From Nitrospirota bacterium (GTDB lineage: Bacteria > Nitrospirota > Nitrospiria > SBBL01 > JAADHI01), in NCBI GenBank assembly GCA_029261215.1, contig JAJDBT010000041.1, positions 54,555 through 118,554 on the forward strand: 64,000 nt of DNA, given 5' to 3'. Position numbers and translations under genes: made by a program. The notes beneath the pieces were generated by a model. The model was not told the DNA's origin. It did not search any database and was given only the letters and a program-made list of their open reading frames with translations. This document shows positions 53,666 to 64,000 of the stretch, one piece after another (the first letter of the stretch is position 1; each line of letters starts with the position of its first letter).

Positions 53666-54523
53666 ATGGATTTTAGTCGGATTGGTGTTTTGGGTGTTGG
53701 TCAAATGGGCCGTGGTATTGCGCAAGTGGTGGCGTCTTCAGGTCTGCATGTCGTGATGTACGATCTTGATCCGCACGTGATTGAGGAAGCGCAGGAAGAA
53801 ATCACGGAGAGTCTTAATAAAGCCGTTAAAAAGGGGGCCTTGACTGAATGGGTTCGAGAGAAGACACTCAAAAACATTAAGGCCACGGGGAAATTTGAAG
53901 ACCTGGGACTTTGTGACCTGGTCATCGAGGCAGTGCCTGAAAAAGAAGAAATCAAACTTGAAGTTTTTGAGGGATTAGAGGAAATCTGTCCCAAAGAAAC
54001 TGTTTTTGCGAGCAACACGTCCTCACTTCCCATCACGCGGATGGCCTCAACGACGGATCGGCCTGAGCAATTTATCGGGCTTCATTTTATGAATCCGGCG
54101 CCCTTGATGGAACTGGTTGAAGTGACGCGGGGCTGGCAAACCTCGGATGAAACCTTTCAAAAAGCGCAGCATTTTGTGAAAAAGCTGGGTAAAACGATGG
54201 TCGTCTCAAAAGATTATCCGGGTTTTATTGTGAACCGGGTTTTGATGCCGATGATCAATGAAGCCATCTTTGCCTTGATTGAAGGTATCGGCACGGCGGA
54301 GGAAATTGATACGGCGATGAAGCTTGGCGGCGGATTTCCCATGGGGCCGCTCGCGCTGGCGGACATGATTGGTCTGGACGTCTGCCTGGATGTGATGGAA
54401 ATCATTCACAGTGAATTCGGAGACAGTAAATACCGTCCCGCGCCCTTGCTCAGAAAATATGTCGAAGCAGATATGCTTGGTAAAAAAACAGGTAAAGGGT
54501 TTTATTCCTACGCACCCAAATAG
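53666..54523 (+). CDS. 3-hydroxybutyryl-CoA dehydrogenase
   Basis: A 285-residue enzyme of the Hbd/PaaH type. The NAD loop is GVLGVGQMGRGIAQVVASSG. The catalytic His lies in GLHFMNPAPLMELVEV with preceding Ser/Asn in ASNTSSLPI. The C-terminal domain begins about 190 (GFIVNRVLMPMINEAIFALIEG). It oxidises 3-hydroxyacyl-CoA or works in reverse. It follows the thiolase by 17 bases. Confidence 0.94.
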   Translation: MDFSRIGVLGVGQMGRGIAQVVASSGLHVVMYDLDPHVIEEAQEEITESLNKAVKKGALTEWVREKTLKNIKATGKFEDLGLCDLVIEAVPEKEEIKLEVFEGLEEICPKETVFASNTSSLPITRMASTTDRPEQFIGLHFMNPAPLMELVEVTRGWQTSDETFQKAQHFVKKLGKTMVVSKDYPGFIVNRVLMPMINEAIFALIEGIGTAEEIDTAMKLGGGFPMGPLALADMIGLDVCLDVMEIIHSEFGDSKYRPAPLLRKYVEADMLGKKTGKGFYSYAPK

Positions 54524-54541
54524 GAGCGTTTGTTCCCGAAG

Positions 54542-55683
54542 ATGGATTTTAGACTTACGGAAGAACAAAAAATGGTCCTTCAAACGGTCCGGGCCTTTGC
54601 CGAAAAAGAGGTGAACCCGGTCGCGTCCAAAATGGATCATGCCTGTGAATACCCCGAAGCCCTCGTCCAGAAACTGGGAGAAATGGGGCTTATGGGGGCC
54701 TTTATCCCAATGGAAGCAGGCGGCTCCGGTATGGACCTCGTGACCTATGTGCTGGCGATGGAAGAGATTTCAAAGGCCTGGGCCTCGCTTGGCGTGATCA
54801 TGACGGTCAACAACTCTCTGGTGTGTGATCCGATCTACCGTTACGGCAATGCGGCGCAACACGAAAAATACCTGAAACCCCTGGCGCAGGGAAAACAATT
54901 GGGCTGTTACGCCCTCACCGAACCTGCCGCCGGGTCTGACCCCGGTGCGATGACAACCCGCGCTACGGCGGACGGGGATCATTTTATCTTGAATGGCACG
55001 AAGCGCTTCATTACCAATGGCAGCCATGCCGATATTGCCCTCGTATATGCCGTAACTGATCCGGTCTTGGGCAAAAAGGGGATTTCCGCTTTTATTGTAG
55101 AAACCAAGACGCCCGGATTCATCGTTGAAAAAGTGGAAGAAAAACTGGGCCTGCATGGCTCCGATACGGCAGAGCTGGTGTTTCAGGAGTGCCGCGTGCC
55201 CAAAGCGAACCTGCTCGGTGAAAAAAACAAGGGGTTTAATATTGCACTGGCGACACTCGACGGCGGACGCATTGGCATTGCGGCGCAGTCGCTCGGCATT
55301 GCGAAGGCCTGCTTGGAAAATGGCATCGCGTATGCGAAAGCGCGGGAGCAGTTTGGTCAGGCCATTTCGCATTTTCAGGCCATTCAGTTTATGCTGGCCG
55401 ATATGAAAACAGAGCTTTCCGCCGCGCGTCTGCTGACCTTTCACGCCGCCTCGCTGCGTCAGGCGGGGAAAGCGGCTTCTCTCGCGGCATCCCAGGCCAA
55501 GCTGTATGCCTCTGAAATGTGCAATCGCGCGGCCTACAAGGCGATTCAAATCTTTGGGGGTTATGGTTATATTCAAGAATTTCCTGTAGAGCGATACTAT
55601 CGGGATGCGCGTGTCACGACACTTTATGAAGGCACTTCCGAAATTCAACGCATGGTGATAGCGAGGCATTTATTCAAAGAGGG

Positions 55684-55687
<4 letters not shown>
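54542..55687 (+). CDS. Acyl-CoA dehydrogenase
   Basis: A 381-residue short-chain-type ACAD. FAD and substrate motifs [16 protein letters not shown] and [14 protein letters not shown] are present. The catalytic base Glu363 is in [17 protein letters not shown], the short-chain/butyryl-CoA type position. ATG 54542 is preferred over TTG 54530. It introduces the alpha-beta double bond and would need an electron transfer flavoprotein, which is not in the window. The next gene overlaps by 4 bases. Confidence 0.93.
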
Positions 55688-57321
<1,634 letters not shown>

Positions 57322-57379
57322 CTTTTTGTAACTGTCTTTTTCTCTTGTCCTCTGATTCCAAAATCCATCCTGTATATTC

Positions 57380-57408
57380 TTGACAGCCGGAGACTGGATG
57401 CCTATGCT
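57380..57408 (+). promoter_or_regulatory. Sigma-70 promoter of the TerB-like gene
   Basis: TTGACA, exactly 17 bases, TATGCT. Transcription would start about 40 bases before ATG 57454. It separates this gene from the acyl-CoA operon. Confidence 0.7.
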
Positions 57409-57453
57409 TTCGGAAATACGTTTTCTTTCAATGATTTTTTAGAAGGGGTTCCT

Positions 57454-58377
57454 ATGTCGCAAAATCGTCCTACTGAAAAGCAGTTTTCCTTGATTCGTCT
57501 TTTTATTGCCCTGGCCTGGGCCGATGGCGAGATCAGTGTTGATGAAATGAACTATTTGAAGGATTTCTTTTTTAAACTCGACCTGACCGGTGAAGAGTGG
57601 GCCAAAATCGAGATGTACCTCGAAGAGCCGGTTTTGCCTTCGGAAGCCGAATCCCTGATTCAGGATTTTGTCACGCGCCTGAGTGGAGCGAGAGAACGGG
57701 AAGAAGTCATCGAATTTTTACAAGGACTGGTTTCGGCGGATGGTGTTGTCGAACCGGAGGAGAAAGCCTTTTTGGAGCACTGCACGGCAATTTTACGGGA
57801 AACCGGTCCGGCCTCCGCGCTGATTGGGCGGATTCGTGGGCTGTTCCAGGAAGCGATTTTAAAACCGGCGGCGGTCACCAAAAGAGAAGAGGAAGTGGAA
57901 GACTTTCTCAATAACCGTGTGTTGTTTAATGTGCGACGAAAACTGGAGCGGGAAAAATTGACGATTGAGGCTGACCCCGATGCATTGGCCTATGCCGCCC
58001 TTTTTGGCGGTCTTTTGGGCTATGTGGCGGCGGTACAAGATGGGATCTCAAAGGAAGAGGTGGCGGTTTTAAGACGGCATTTGCAGGAGACGGCGGGTTT
58101 TGATCCGGAAGCGGTGGAAGTGGTTGTTTCCGTGGTGGAAGAATCCGCCTCACGCGGTCTCGATGTGTTCCGTATGACCCGAACCTTTTACGAACGCAGC
58201 AATAAATCACAGCGCGAGCAGCTTCTGGACTGCCTTTTTGATGTGGCTGGGGCGGACGATGACCTCGCCTTTACCGAAGTGGAAGCGGTGCGTGATATCG
58301 CCTACGGCCTGAAATTTTCTCATCGGGAATTTATCGATGCAAAATTACGTTATCGGGAGCGGGAGAAAACAGCGTAG
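57454..58377 (+). CDS. TerB-like multi-domain protein
   Basis: A 307-residue helical protein with three repeats resembling the TerB (tellurite-resistance/DjlA) fold. Each has a hydrophobic helix followed by an acidic ADG turn: IALAWADGEISVDEMNYL (about 18), LVSADGVVEPEEKAFL (about 90) and VAGADDDLAFTEVEAVRDIAY (about 262). The acidic loops can bind metal in TerB. No membrane segment is present. Function is unknown; membrane-stress linkage is known for the family only in general. Confidence 0.8.
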   Translation: MSQNRPTEKQFSLIRLFIALAWADGEISVDEMNYLKDFFFKLDLTGEEWAKIEMYLEEPVLPSEAESLIQDFVTRLSGAREREEVIEFLQGLVSADGVVEPEEKAFLEHCTAILRETGPASALIGRIRGLFQEAILKPAAVTKREEEVEDFLNNRVLFNVRRKLEREKLTIEADPDALAYAALFGGLLGYVAAVQDGISKEEVAVLRRHLQETAGFDPEAVEVVVSVVEESASRGLDVFRMTRTFYERSNKSQREQLLDCLFDVAGADDDLAFTEVEAVRDIAYGLKFSHREFIDAKLRYREREKTA

Positions 58378-58388
58378 CGAAAAATGCC

Positions 58389-59567
58389 TTATTTTGGCAC
58401 GATCTTTAAAATCTTCCCTTTGTAATCAAGAATATAGAGTTCGCCTTGTTCGTCTTCACCGAAAGCGCTGATCATGCGGTTTGTTTCAAGCAGAAGGACG
58501 TTTTCTCTCACCTTTTTACCTTCGTGACGCAGCATCCAGATACGGCCATTGCCAAAATCGCCGTAAAGGTAGGCGCCGTTTAAGGCGGGGATGGCGCGTC
58601 CCCGATAGACATAACCGCCGATGACGGTTGTGCCTTCCGAACGCGGATAATCAAGAAGGGGCGCGGCATAACGACTGGGATCACAGGGCAGAAACAAGCC
58701 CGGTGTGCAAATCGCTCCTTCCATCACATTCCATCCATAGTTTCCTCCCCTTCGAATGAGGTTGATTTCTTCGCGGCTGTTCTGCCCGACATCCCCGAGA
58801 TACAAGGCACCTGTTTCCGAATCAAATGAAAACCGCCAGGGGTTTCTCAGGCCATAGGCCCAAATTTCAGGCGCAGTTTTAGATTGTCTGCGAAAGGGAT
58901 TGTCTTTTGGAATGCCATAGGCTTTGTCTTTTGTTTTTTGATCCACATCAATGCGCAGCAGGCTGCCGAGCAGTGTGGCGGTGTTTTGAGCGTTTCCTTC
59001 AGGGTCATTACCCGCACCGCCGTCCCCCATGCCGATATAGAGTTTTCCGTCCGGCCCGAAGGCGATTTGCCCGCCATTGTGATTGCTGAAGGGTTGCGGC
59101 ATTTCCATCAGGATTTTTTCGCTTTTGGGATCGGCTGTTTTCAGGTCATCTGATGCCGTGAATTCGGAAATAACGGTTTTTAATCTTGGTTCGGATGAGG
59201 TGTAATTCACAAAAAAGCGACGATTTTTTGAAAAGCCGGGATGAAAGGCAAGCCCTAAAAGCCCCGTTTCTCCACCGGATGAGACGCGGTCCCGGATATC
59301 AAGAAAGGCTGTCTTGGAAATCTGCCCGTTTTGAAGAATCTGGATCATGCCCGCTTGTTCCGCGATAAAAAGACGGCTGCCGTCCTTGTTTGCATGGACG
59401 AGGGAGATGGGTTGTCTGAGCCCCTTGACGATTTCATGCAGGCTGATCTGGATCGTTTCGGGTTTTTCTAAAATGGATGGTGATTTCGACAATGCACTTG
59501 ATATAATATGCGGACTCAGCAACAGCACAAAGGTGAAGATCAGTCGTATGACATGTTTATATTGCAT
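58389..59567 (-). CDS. PQQ-dependent sugar dehydrogenase-like protein (soluble, secreted)
   Basis: A 392-residue six-bladed beta-propeller with a Sec signal (YKHVIRLIFTFVLLLSPHIISS). Signatures: GLLGLAFHPGFSKNRRFFV, NHNGGQIAFGPDGKLYIGMGDGG (catalytic His of the GGQIxFGPDG block), and NPWRFSFDSETGALYLGDVG. The family contains Asd-type aldose sugar dehydrogenases and similar PQQ or Ca-binding proteins. It should act in the periplasm. No PQQ synthesis genes are in the window, so it may have no bound PQQ. Confidence 0.88.
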   Translation of the reverse strand: MQYKHVIRLIFTFVLLLSPHIISSALSKSPSILEKPETIQISLHEIVKGLRQPISLVHANKDGSRLFIAEQAGMIQILQNGQISKTAFLDIRDRVSSGGETGLLGLAFHPGFSKNRRFFVNYTSSEPRLKTVISEFTASDDLKTADPKSEKILMEMPQPFSNHNGGQIAFGPDGKLYIGMGDGGAGNDPEGNAQNTATLLGSLLRIDVDQKTKDKAYGIPKDNPFRRQSKTAPEIWAYGLRNPWRFSFDSETGALYLGDVGQNSREEINLIRRGGNYGWNVMEGAICTPGLFLPCDPSRYAAPLLDYPRSEGTTVIGGYVYRGRAIPALNGAYLYGDFGNGRIWMLRHEGKKVRENVLLLETNRMISAFGEDEQGELYILDYKGKILKIVPK

Positions 59568-59760
59568 GATGTGCGTTCACTCCCTATGCCTTCAGGGTAG
59601 TGTCTTCGGGTGAATCTTGTCAATCATTCAGGGTGGGCCTGTTTATTTTTTTGAGAAGCTGAACGCATAAGGAAGAGCAGGGCGTTCATCATTCGAAATC
59701 AGCAAGAGGGTTTTATTATAGTAAGATCTTCGTAAGAATGAAGGTGAGTAGAAGAAGGGT

Positions 59761-61728
59761 ATGCGTAAGTCGAAGAAGAAAAACAAGGCAAAACACGCCA
59801 GAGTAAAAAAAATCCTGGGACCGGTGTGGCCTTTTCTAAACTATTACCTGATTGCGGCCTGTGTCTTGGCTGTTTTCCGGTTGTTTTTTGTTTTATGGCA
59901 GTGGGATCGTGTGACTTCTGTGGATGGTTTTTTGCGCGTGATGCTGACCGGTCTCCGGATGGATACCATTTTATTGTCTGAGGTCTTGGCGATTCCGGTA
60001 CTCGTCTATTTTTTGTTGCCGAGTCGAGGCGCGCTGGGCCGCTTTCGGGAAGGGTTTTCACAGGACTGGCTCTTGGGCGCTTCGCTCCTGATTGTTTTTA
60101 TGGAGGTGGCGACAGCACCTTATATTGCACAATACGACACCCGCCCCAGCCGGGTTTTTATCGAATATCTCATTTATCCAAAAGAGGTGTTCAGCACGCT
60201 CTGGGCTGCCTATAAATTTGAACTGTTTATTGCAGCGGTACTCATGGCGGTTGTGGTCGCCTATGGCGGCCGCGTCTTAAAAACCTTGCATACGGGGGCC
60301 GCAAGGTGGTCCTGGTCAAAGCAGGTCCTGATTTTTCCTGTGGTGGCCAGTGTTTTATTTATCGGCGCGCGTTCCAGTTTGGGGCATCGGGCCGCAAACC
60401 CCAGTATTGCGGCCTTTTCAAGTGATCACCTTGTCAATGATTTGGCCCTCAACTCGACTTATAACGTTTTATTTGCCCTTTATGGCTTAAAAGACGAAGA
60501 AGATTCTTCGGAGATGTATGGCAGAATGGATGAGCAGGCGGTCATTCAAACGGTGCGGGACAGCATGCAGGTTTTCCCTGAGCCAATTGCGTTTTCGAGT
60601 GAACAGATCCCGACCTTGCACAGGCAAACACCCACGCGCCCCAGGGAAAAACCTTATAATCTGGTGATCGTGCTCGAAGAAAGTTTGGGCGCGCAGTATA
60701 ACAAAGCCCTTGGAGGTGAAGATCTGACCCCGGAAATCACCAAATGGGGAGAAAAAGGGCTGTGGTTTTCTCAGATGTACGCCACGGGGACTCGTTCCAT
60801 TCGCGGGATCGAAGCGATTACGACGGGCTTTCCGCCCTCGCCTTCACGCAGTGTCGTGAAACTGAGTAAATCCCAAAACAATTTTTACAGCATCGCCCGT
60901 ACTTTGAAAAATGCAGGATACAGCACTGAATTTCTGTACGGCGGCGAAGGTCATTTTGATAATATGCGCGGTTTTTTTCTGGGCAACGGTTTTGACACGG
61001 TAGTGGATCAAAATGATTATGAGCATCCGATGTTCATCGCCACCTGGGGTGTTTCGGATGAAGATCTTTTTCAAATGGCGCATAAACGTTTTATGGCGCA
61101 CGGTGATACGCCCTTTTTTGCTCTGGTCTTTACCTCGTCCTTTCATTCGCCCTTTGAATACCCGGCGGGCCGCATTCAGTCCATCGGCGACACGGCCTAC
61201 ACCGAAAAAAATGCCGTGCAATATGCCGATTACGCGCTGGGGCAATTTTTGACTCAGGCAGAACAATCGCCCTATTGGGCCAACACGATTTTCCTCGTGG
61301 TGGCCGATCACGATTCCCGCGTTTTTGGGGAAACACTCGTGCCGGTCAAACATTTTCACATTCCGGCCTTTATTTTAGGGGGCGATATTGAAGCCGCCGT
61401 CTATTCAAAACCCGCGAGCCAGATCGACTTGCCGCCGACCCTCTTTTCCCTTATGGGCATCGAAGCCGAACACCCTATGATCGGTCGTGACCTCACACGC
61501 CTGCCGGAGGAAGTGCCCGGCCGGGCCTTGTTTCAGTATGAAAAATATTTTGCGTATATGGAAGGGGAGCAGGTCGCCGTGTTTCAGCCCAAGATGCCGC
61601 CGCAGTCCTTTTTGTATCAAGACAAGACCCTCGTGCCTTCGCCCGATTTTTCAGAAGATTTTTTAAAAAAAGGCCTGGCCCACGTGCTCTGGCCAAATGT
61701 GATGTATCGGGATCAGCGGTATCGGTAG
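59761..61728 (+). CDS. LTA synthase-type membrane sulfatase
   Basis: A 655-residue protein with about five N-terminal membrane helices (residues 20-215) and a large extracytoplasmic sulfatase-like domain. Metal and catalytic residues: Glu in LVIVLEESLGA (about 305), the Thr nucleophile in ATGTRSIRGIEA (Thr344), and Asp-His in VADHDSRVFGE. Family members transfer phosphoglycerol or phosphoethanolamine groups. In diderms such proteins modify periplasmic glycans or lipids (OpgB/MdoB-like) rather than make LTA. Start ATG 59761 has only a weak Shine-Dalgarno. Confidence 0.88.
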   Translation: MRKSKKKNKAKHARVKKILGPVWPFLNYYLIAACVLAVFRLFFVLWQWDRVTSVDGFLRVMLTGLRMDTILLSEVLAIPVLVYFLLPSRGALGRFREGFSQDWLLGASLLIVFMEVATAPYIAQYDTRPSRVFIEYLIYPKEVFSTLWAAYKFELFIAAVLMAVVVAYGGRVLKTLHTGAARWSWSKQVLIFPVVASVLFIGARSSLGHRAANPSIAAFSSDHLVNDLALNSTYNVLFALYGLKDEEDSSEMYGRMDEQAVIQTVRDSMQVFPEPIAFSSEQIPTLHRQTPTRPREKPYNLVIVLEESLGAQYNKALGGEDLTPEITKWGEKGLWFSQMYATGTRSIRGIEAITTGFPPSPSRSVVKLSKSQNNFYSIARTLKNAGYSTEFLYGGEGHFDNMRGFFLGNGFDTVVDQNDYEHPMFIATWGVSDEDLFQMAHKRFMAHGDTPFFALVFTSSFHSPFEYPAGRIQSIGDTAYTEKNAVQYADYALGQFLTQAEQSPYWANTIFLVVADHDSRVFGETLVPVKHFHIPAFILGGDIEAAVYSKPASQIDLPPTLFSLMGIEAEHPMIGRDLTRLPEEVPGRALFQYEKYFAYMEGEQVAVFQPKMPPQSFLYQDKTLVPSPDFSEDFLKKGLAHVLWPNVMYRDQRYR

Positions 61729-61926
61729 GGGGGGTGGTTTGAAGGAACTAAAAAATGAGTTAGGTGGTTTAGAAATGGGGAATCACACTACTCACCTACT
61801 CCTTCATGACTTAAACTTGAGATAGAAAACAAGCATGTGCACTTGGGTTGAGCAATGAGTTATTTTCTGTTGTTTTCGAGTAACTCTGTGGCTTGTTTTG
61901 GGAACTTCTGAATCAGCCACCTCAAA

Positions 61927-61934
61927 AGTTCCAA
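61927..61934. repeat. Left 8-bp target duplication AGTTCCAA
   Basis: Directly flanks the left inverted repeat of the IS256-family element; an identical copy lies at 63265-63272. Confidence 0.9.
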
Positions 61935-63264
61935 GAGGGTGTTCAAGATTCTGTGTCAGTTAGGCTAAGCTGATCCATTCAGCTTTTAAAAGGAGGACTG
62001 ACATGAAAAAAGAAGACACTGAGTTTGATTTCCAAAAGGCACTTAAAGCGATTCAAGACGGACAGCCCCTTCTCGGCACCGAGGGCGTCCTGAATCCCCT
62101 CATTAAAAACCTCACCGAAGCCGCGCTGGAAGGAGAAATCGAATCCCATCTTTCACAAGAAGTTGCGGCGAACCGGCGCAATGGCAAAAGCCAAAAGACG
62201 ATCAAGTCCCTCAACGGAAATTTTGAACTGAGTACGCCGCGCGATCGAACCGGGACGTTCTCTCCGAAACTCGTCAGGAAACACCAAACCACCTTAACGG
62301 ATGAAATCGAACAGAAAATCATCGGCCTCTATGGCCTGGGGATGAGCTACAAAGACATCGCAAGCCATACTCAGGAAATGTATGGGCTGGAAATCTCAAC
62401 CGGGACACTTTCGGCCGTGACGGACAAAATCATCCATACGGTCAAAGCGTGGCAGGCGCGTCCCCTGGAATCGATATATCCGATCGTCTGGCTCGATGCC
62501 ATCCATTACAAAATCCGCGAGAATGGCCGGGTGATCAGTCAGGCAGTGTACACGATTCTCGGCGTCAATCTTGAGGGCAAGAAGGAAGTGCTGGGGCTGT
62601 ATCTCTCCGAAAATGAAGGGGCGCATTTCTGGCTTTCTGTGCTGACAGACCTTTCAAATCGCGGCGTAGAAGACATCCTGATTGCCTGTATCGACGGGCT
62701 GAAAGGCTTTCCCGAGGCCATTGAAAGCATCTTCCCCAAGACCGAAGTCCAGCTGTGTATCGTCCATCAAATCCGCAATTCACTAAAATACATCGCTTGG
62801 AAAGATCGAAAAACGTTTATGGCGGACTTAAAGGAAATTTACAAGGCGGCCAACAAAGAGCTGGCCGTATCCGAGCTGGATCGGCTTGAAGAAACATGGG
62901 GCAAAAAGTATCCCATCGTCATCCGCTCCTGGCGAAACAATTGGGAGCGGCTTTCCCAATACTTCAAGTATCCGGAAGCCATTCGCCGGATCATCTACAC
63001 GACCAATACCATTGAAGCCGTGCATCGGCAATTTAGAAAATTAACCAAAACCAAGGGCGCTTTTCCCAATGAGGACAGCCTGCTGAAACTGCTGTATTTG
63101 GGCATTCAGAATGCTGAAAAGAAGTGGACAATGCCGATCCAGAATTGGTCTATCACGCTCTCGCAACTGGCGATCTTTTTTGAAGGCAGGCTGGATAAGG
63201 CATTAAAGATTTGTTAAACTTCAAAAACCAAAACAAACCCTGACACAGAATAATGAACACTCCC
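61935..63264 (+). mobile_element. IS256-family insertion sequence, complete
   Basis: A 1330-bp element bounded by 25-bp inverted repeats (61935-61959 and 63240-63264, 21 of 25 identical; the shared inner part is ATTCTGTGTCAG). Exact 8-bp target duplications AGTTCCAA flank it. The only gene is an intact 404-residue mutator-type transposase. All parts needed for transposition look whole, and the perfect duplication suggests a recent insertion into the HNH gene. Confidence 0.93.
62003..63217 (+). CDS. IS256-family (mutator) transposase
   Basis: A 404-residue transposase with DDE triad Asp165 (IVWLDAIHYK), Asp231 (IACIDGLKGF) and Glu338 (TTNTIEAVHRQFRK) and the family C-region (SQLAIFFEGRLDKAL). 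An N-terminal DNA-binding region (LTEAALEGEIESHLSQE) is typical of IS256. It starts after AAAGGAGGAC. Length and motifs are intact, so it is probably active. Confidence 0.95.
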   Translation: MKKEDTEFDFQKALKAIQDGQPLLGTEGVLNPLIKNLTEAALEGEIESHLSQEVAANRRNGKSQKTIKSLNGNFELSTPRDRTGTFSPKLVRKHQTTLTDEIEQKIIGLYGLGMSYKDIASHTQEMYGLEISTGTLSAVTDKIIHTVKAWQARPLESIYPIVWLDAIHYKIRENGRVISQAVYTILGVNLEGKKEVLGLYLSENEGAHFWLSVLTDLSNRGVEDILIACIDGLKGFPEAIESIFPKTEVQLCIVHQIRNSLKYIAWKDRKTFMADLKEIYKAANKELAVSELDRLEETWGKKYPIVIRSWRNNWERLSQYFKYPEAIRRIIYTTNTIEAVHRQFRKLTKTKGAFPNEDSLLKLLYLGIQNAEKKWTMPIQNWSITLSQLAIFFEGRLDKALKIC

Positions 63265-63272
63265 AGTTCCAA
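63265..63272. repeat. Right 8-bp target duplication AGTTCCAA
   Basis: Directly follows the right inverted repeat; identical to 61927-61934. Confidence 0.9.
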
Positions 63273-63621
63273 TTGATCCACGCCTTTAGCTCTTCTCACT
63301 TGAATGAGTAATTTCTGAGCCGAAGGTCTATCAAGTGTTAAATTCGAGGCCCCCTCGTTACAGAGAGAACATAAAGCATGGAGGTTAGACGCATTATCTG
63401 TTCCACCTTGAGATTTATCTACAATGTGCCCAATGTGCAACCTTGTTTTTCTTGATGGATCGTAAGGGTGAGATTCTCCTGCTACGGCACCGCACATTTG
63501 GCAAGTAAACCCATTCCTATCGAGAACAAATGCTCTTGTTTCTTTAGAAATTGCCCGCCCAAATGTAGGTTTTGGAGTAGGATCAATAAGAATATATTGA
63601 CCAGGTTTTAATTCACTTAGG

Positions 63622-64000
63622 TGTTAGAAATCACCGCGTTGTTTGCAGATTTGTTCGTTCATAAAAGTGTTCAAAGAGCTTTTCATATGGCGTCATGCCG
63701 TCGATGCCCTTGTGGGGTTTGACGGTATTATAAAAGTTGATGAAACGCAATAGGCTGACCCGTCTTTGCTTTCTATCCGTAAATTGTTCTTTTTTGTGCC
63801 ACGTTTCCATCAAGGTGCGAATGACTCGTTCTGCTTTTCCGTTGGTCTGAGGCCGGTTACAACGCGTGAACTTTTGCCCCATACCGGCTTCCCGGCATAA
63901 ACTCACAAAGGCATGGCCATCGGCCCCCTTGTATTCCTTGCCGTTGTCCGAATAACTGTATTCCAGTGTATAGGGACATTCCGCCAACACCTGCCGAAGA
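63622..64000 (-). mobile_element. IS481-type insertion sequence, right portion
   Basis: The element begins with TGTTAG at 63622 where the HNH gene breaks off, and continues beyond the window. It carries the 3' part of an integrase-type transposase. The other end, and so the duplication, cannot be seen. Confidence 0.7.
63631..64000 (-). CDS. IS481-type DDE transposase, C-terminal part (window edge)
   Basis: The frame is open to the right edge, so the GTG at 63990 is internal and the N-terminus lies outside. The visible 123 residues hold the second Asp (YSYSDNGKEYKG) and the Glu (RPQTNGKAERVIRTLMETW) of the rve DDE core, then the family ending FYNTVKPHKGIDGMTPYEKL. It ends nine bases inside the element terminus. 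Confidence 0.85.
   Translation of the reverse strand, partial: LRQVLAECPYTLEYSYSDNGKEYKGADGHAFVSLCREAGMGQKFTRCNRPQTNGKAERVIRTLMETWHKKEQFTDRKQRRVSLLRFINFYNTVKPHKGIDGMTPYEKLFEHFYERTNLQTTR

Larger units (their letters stand above)
61860..63621 (-). pseudogene. HNH endonuclease gene broken by two insertion sequences
   Basis: The gene runs on the minus strand from 63621 to 61860 and is interrupted by the IS256-family element (61935-63264). The 5' part (63621-63265) encodes ETRAFVLDRNGFTCQMCGAV, the core HIGHIVDKSQGGTDNASNLH and ALCSLCNEG: an HNH fold with two CxxC knuckles. Removing the element and one 8-bp duplication restores the frame through VDQLELLRWLIQKF to a TAA at 61860. The 5' end is cut at 63622 by the second element, so the start is lost. 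A stray 114-codon version ending at 63153 reads into the element. Confidence 0.8.

Noticed and set aside
63153..63264. C-terminal part of the 114-codon HNH frame
   Set aside because: The residues after VDQLELG come from the inverted-repeat end of the IS256-family element read on the opposite strand, not from the nuclease.

Overview
The window comes from a diderm (Gram-negative-type) bacterium. It encodes two outer-membrane porins, secreted proteins with Sec or Tat signals, a PstSCAB-PhoU system and a bacterial fatty-acid synthesis cluster. TTG and GTG starts with good Shine-Dalgarno sequences are frequent. The sequence does not name a species; a deep proteobacterial-type or Nitrospirota-type lineage would fit, but that is only an impression. 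It reads as a chromosome with accessory islands inserted between housekeeping operons. Layout: (1) 1-15392 is the distal half of an extracellular contractile injection system (eCIS): two baseplate proteins, a tail fibre with an S74 autochaperone, a repeat-built unknown protein, the CIS_TMP protein, the AAA+ ATPase, and two DUF4157 cargo candidates, each followed by a small partner gene. Sheath and tube genes should lie to the left of the window. (2) 15629-17044 holds a cold-shock protein and a convergent RpoH-type sigma factor. (3) 17221-21571 is pstSCAB-phoU behind a direct-repeat PhoP/PhoB-type box. (4) 21659-29506 is yceD-rpmF-plsX-fabH-(FabI/FabL-type reductase)-fabD-fabG-acpP-fabF-rnc behind an exact consensus sigma-70 promoter. 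(5) 29574-31833, minus strand, is rpiB-glyA-nrdR. 

(6) 32530-37798, minus strand, is a candidate defence or conflict module: a membrane-anchored receiver-like protein, a SIR2-like protein, and an nSTAND-type NTPase with a transmembrane coiled coil and 14 WD40 repeats. The SIR2 and NTPase genes overlap by four bases. (7) 38053-40206 is a decayed moxR/tgpA locus with an internal deletion and several frameshifts. It is followed by an I42-like inhibitor, tRNA-Glu(CTC), a zinc-ribbon membrane protein and an intact transglutaminase-like protein. (8) 42560-51977 is an iron/redox region: two strong promoters each followed by a Fur-box-like palindrome, two porins, small CxCG proteins, a cupredoxin, an ApbE-Tat-FMN-binding fusion, a His-bearing membrane protein, Fur, and an FbpBC-like ABC transporter without its binding protein. 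(9) 52473-57321 encodes acyl-CoA metabolism (thiolase, 3-hydroxyacyl-CoA dehydrogenase, acyl-CoA dehydrogenase, B12-dependent acyl-CoA mutase large subunit). (10) 57380-61728 holds a TerB-like protein, a PQQ-type sugar dehydrogenase and an LTA-synthase-like membrane protein. (11) 61860-64000 is an HNH nuclease gene wrecked by two insertion sequences: an intact IS256-family element with an exact 8-bp target duplication, and an IS481-type element running off the right edge. 

The most novel parts are the SIR2/nSTAND-WD40/receiver module, the two eCIS cargo-partner pairs with a shared N-terminal motif, and the ApbE enzyme fused to its likely own flavinylation substrate.
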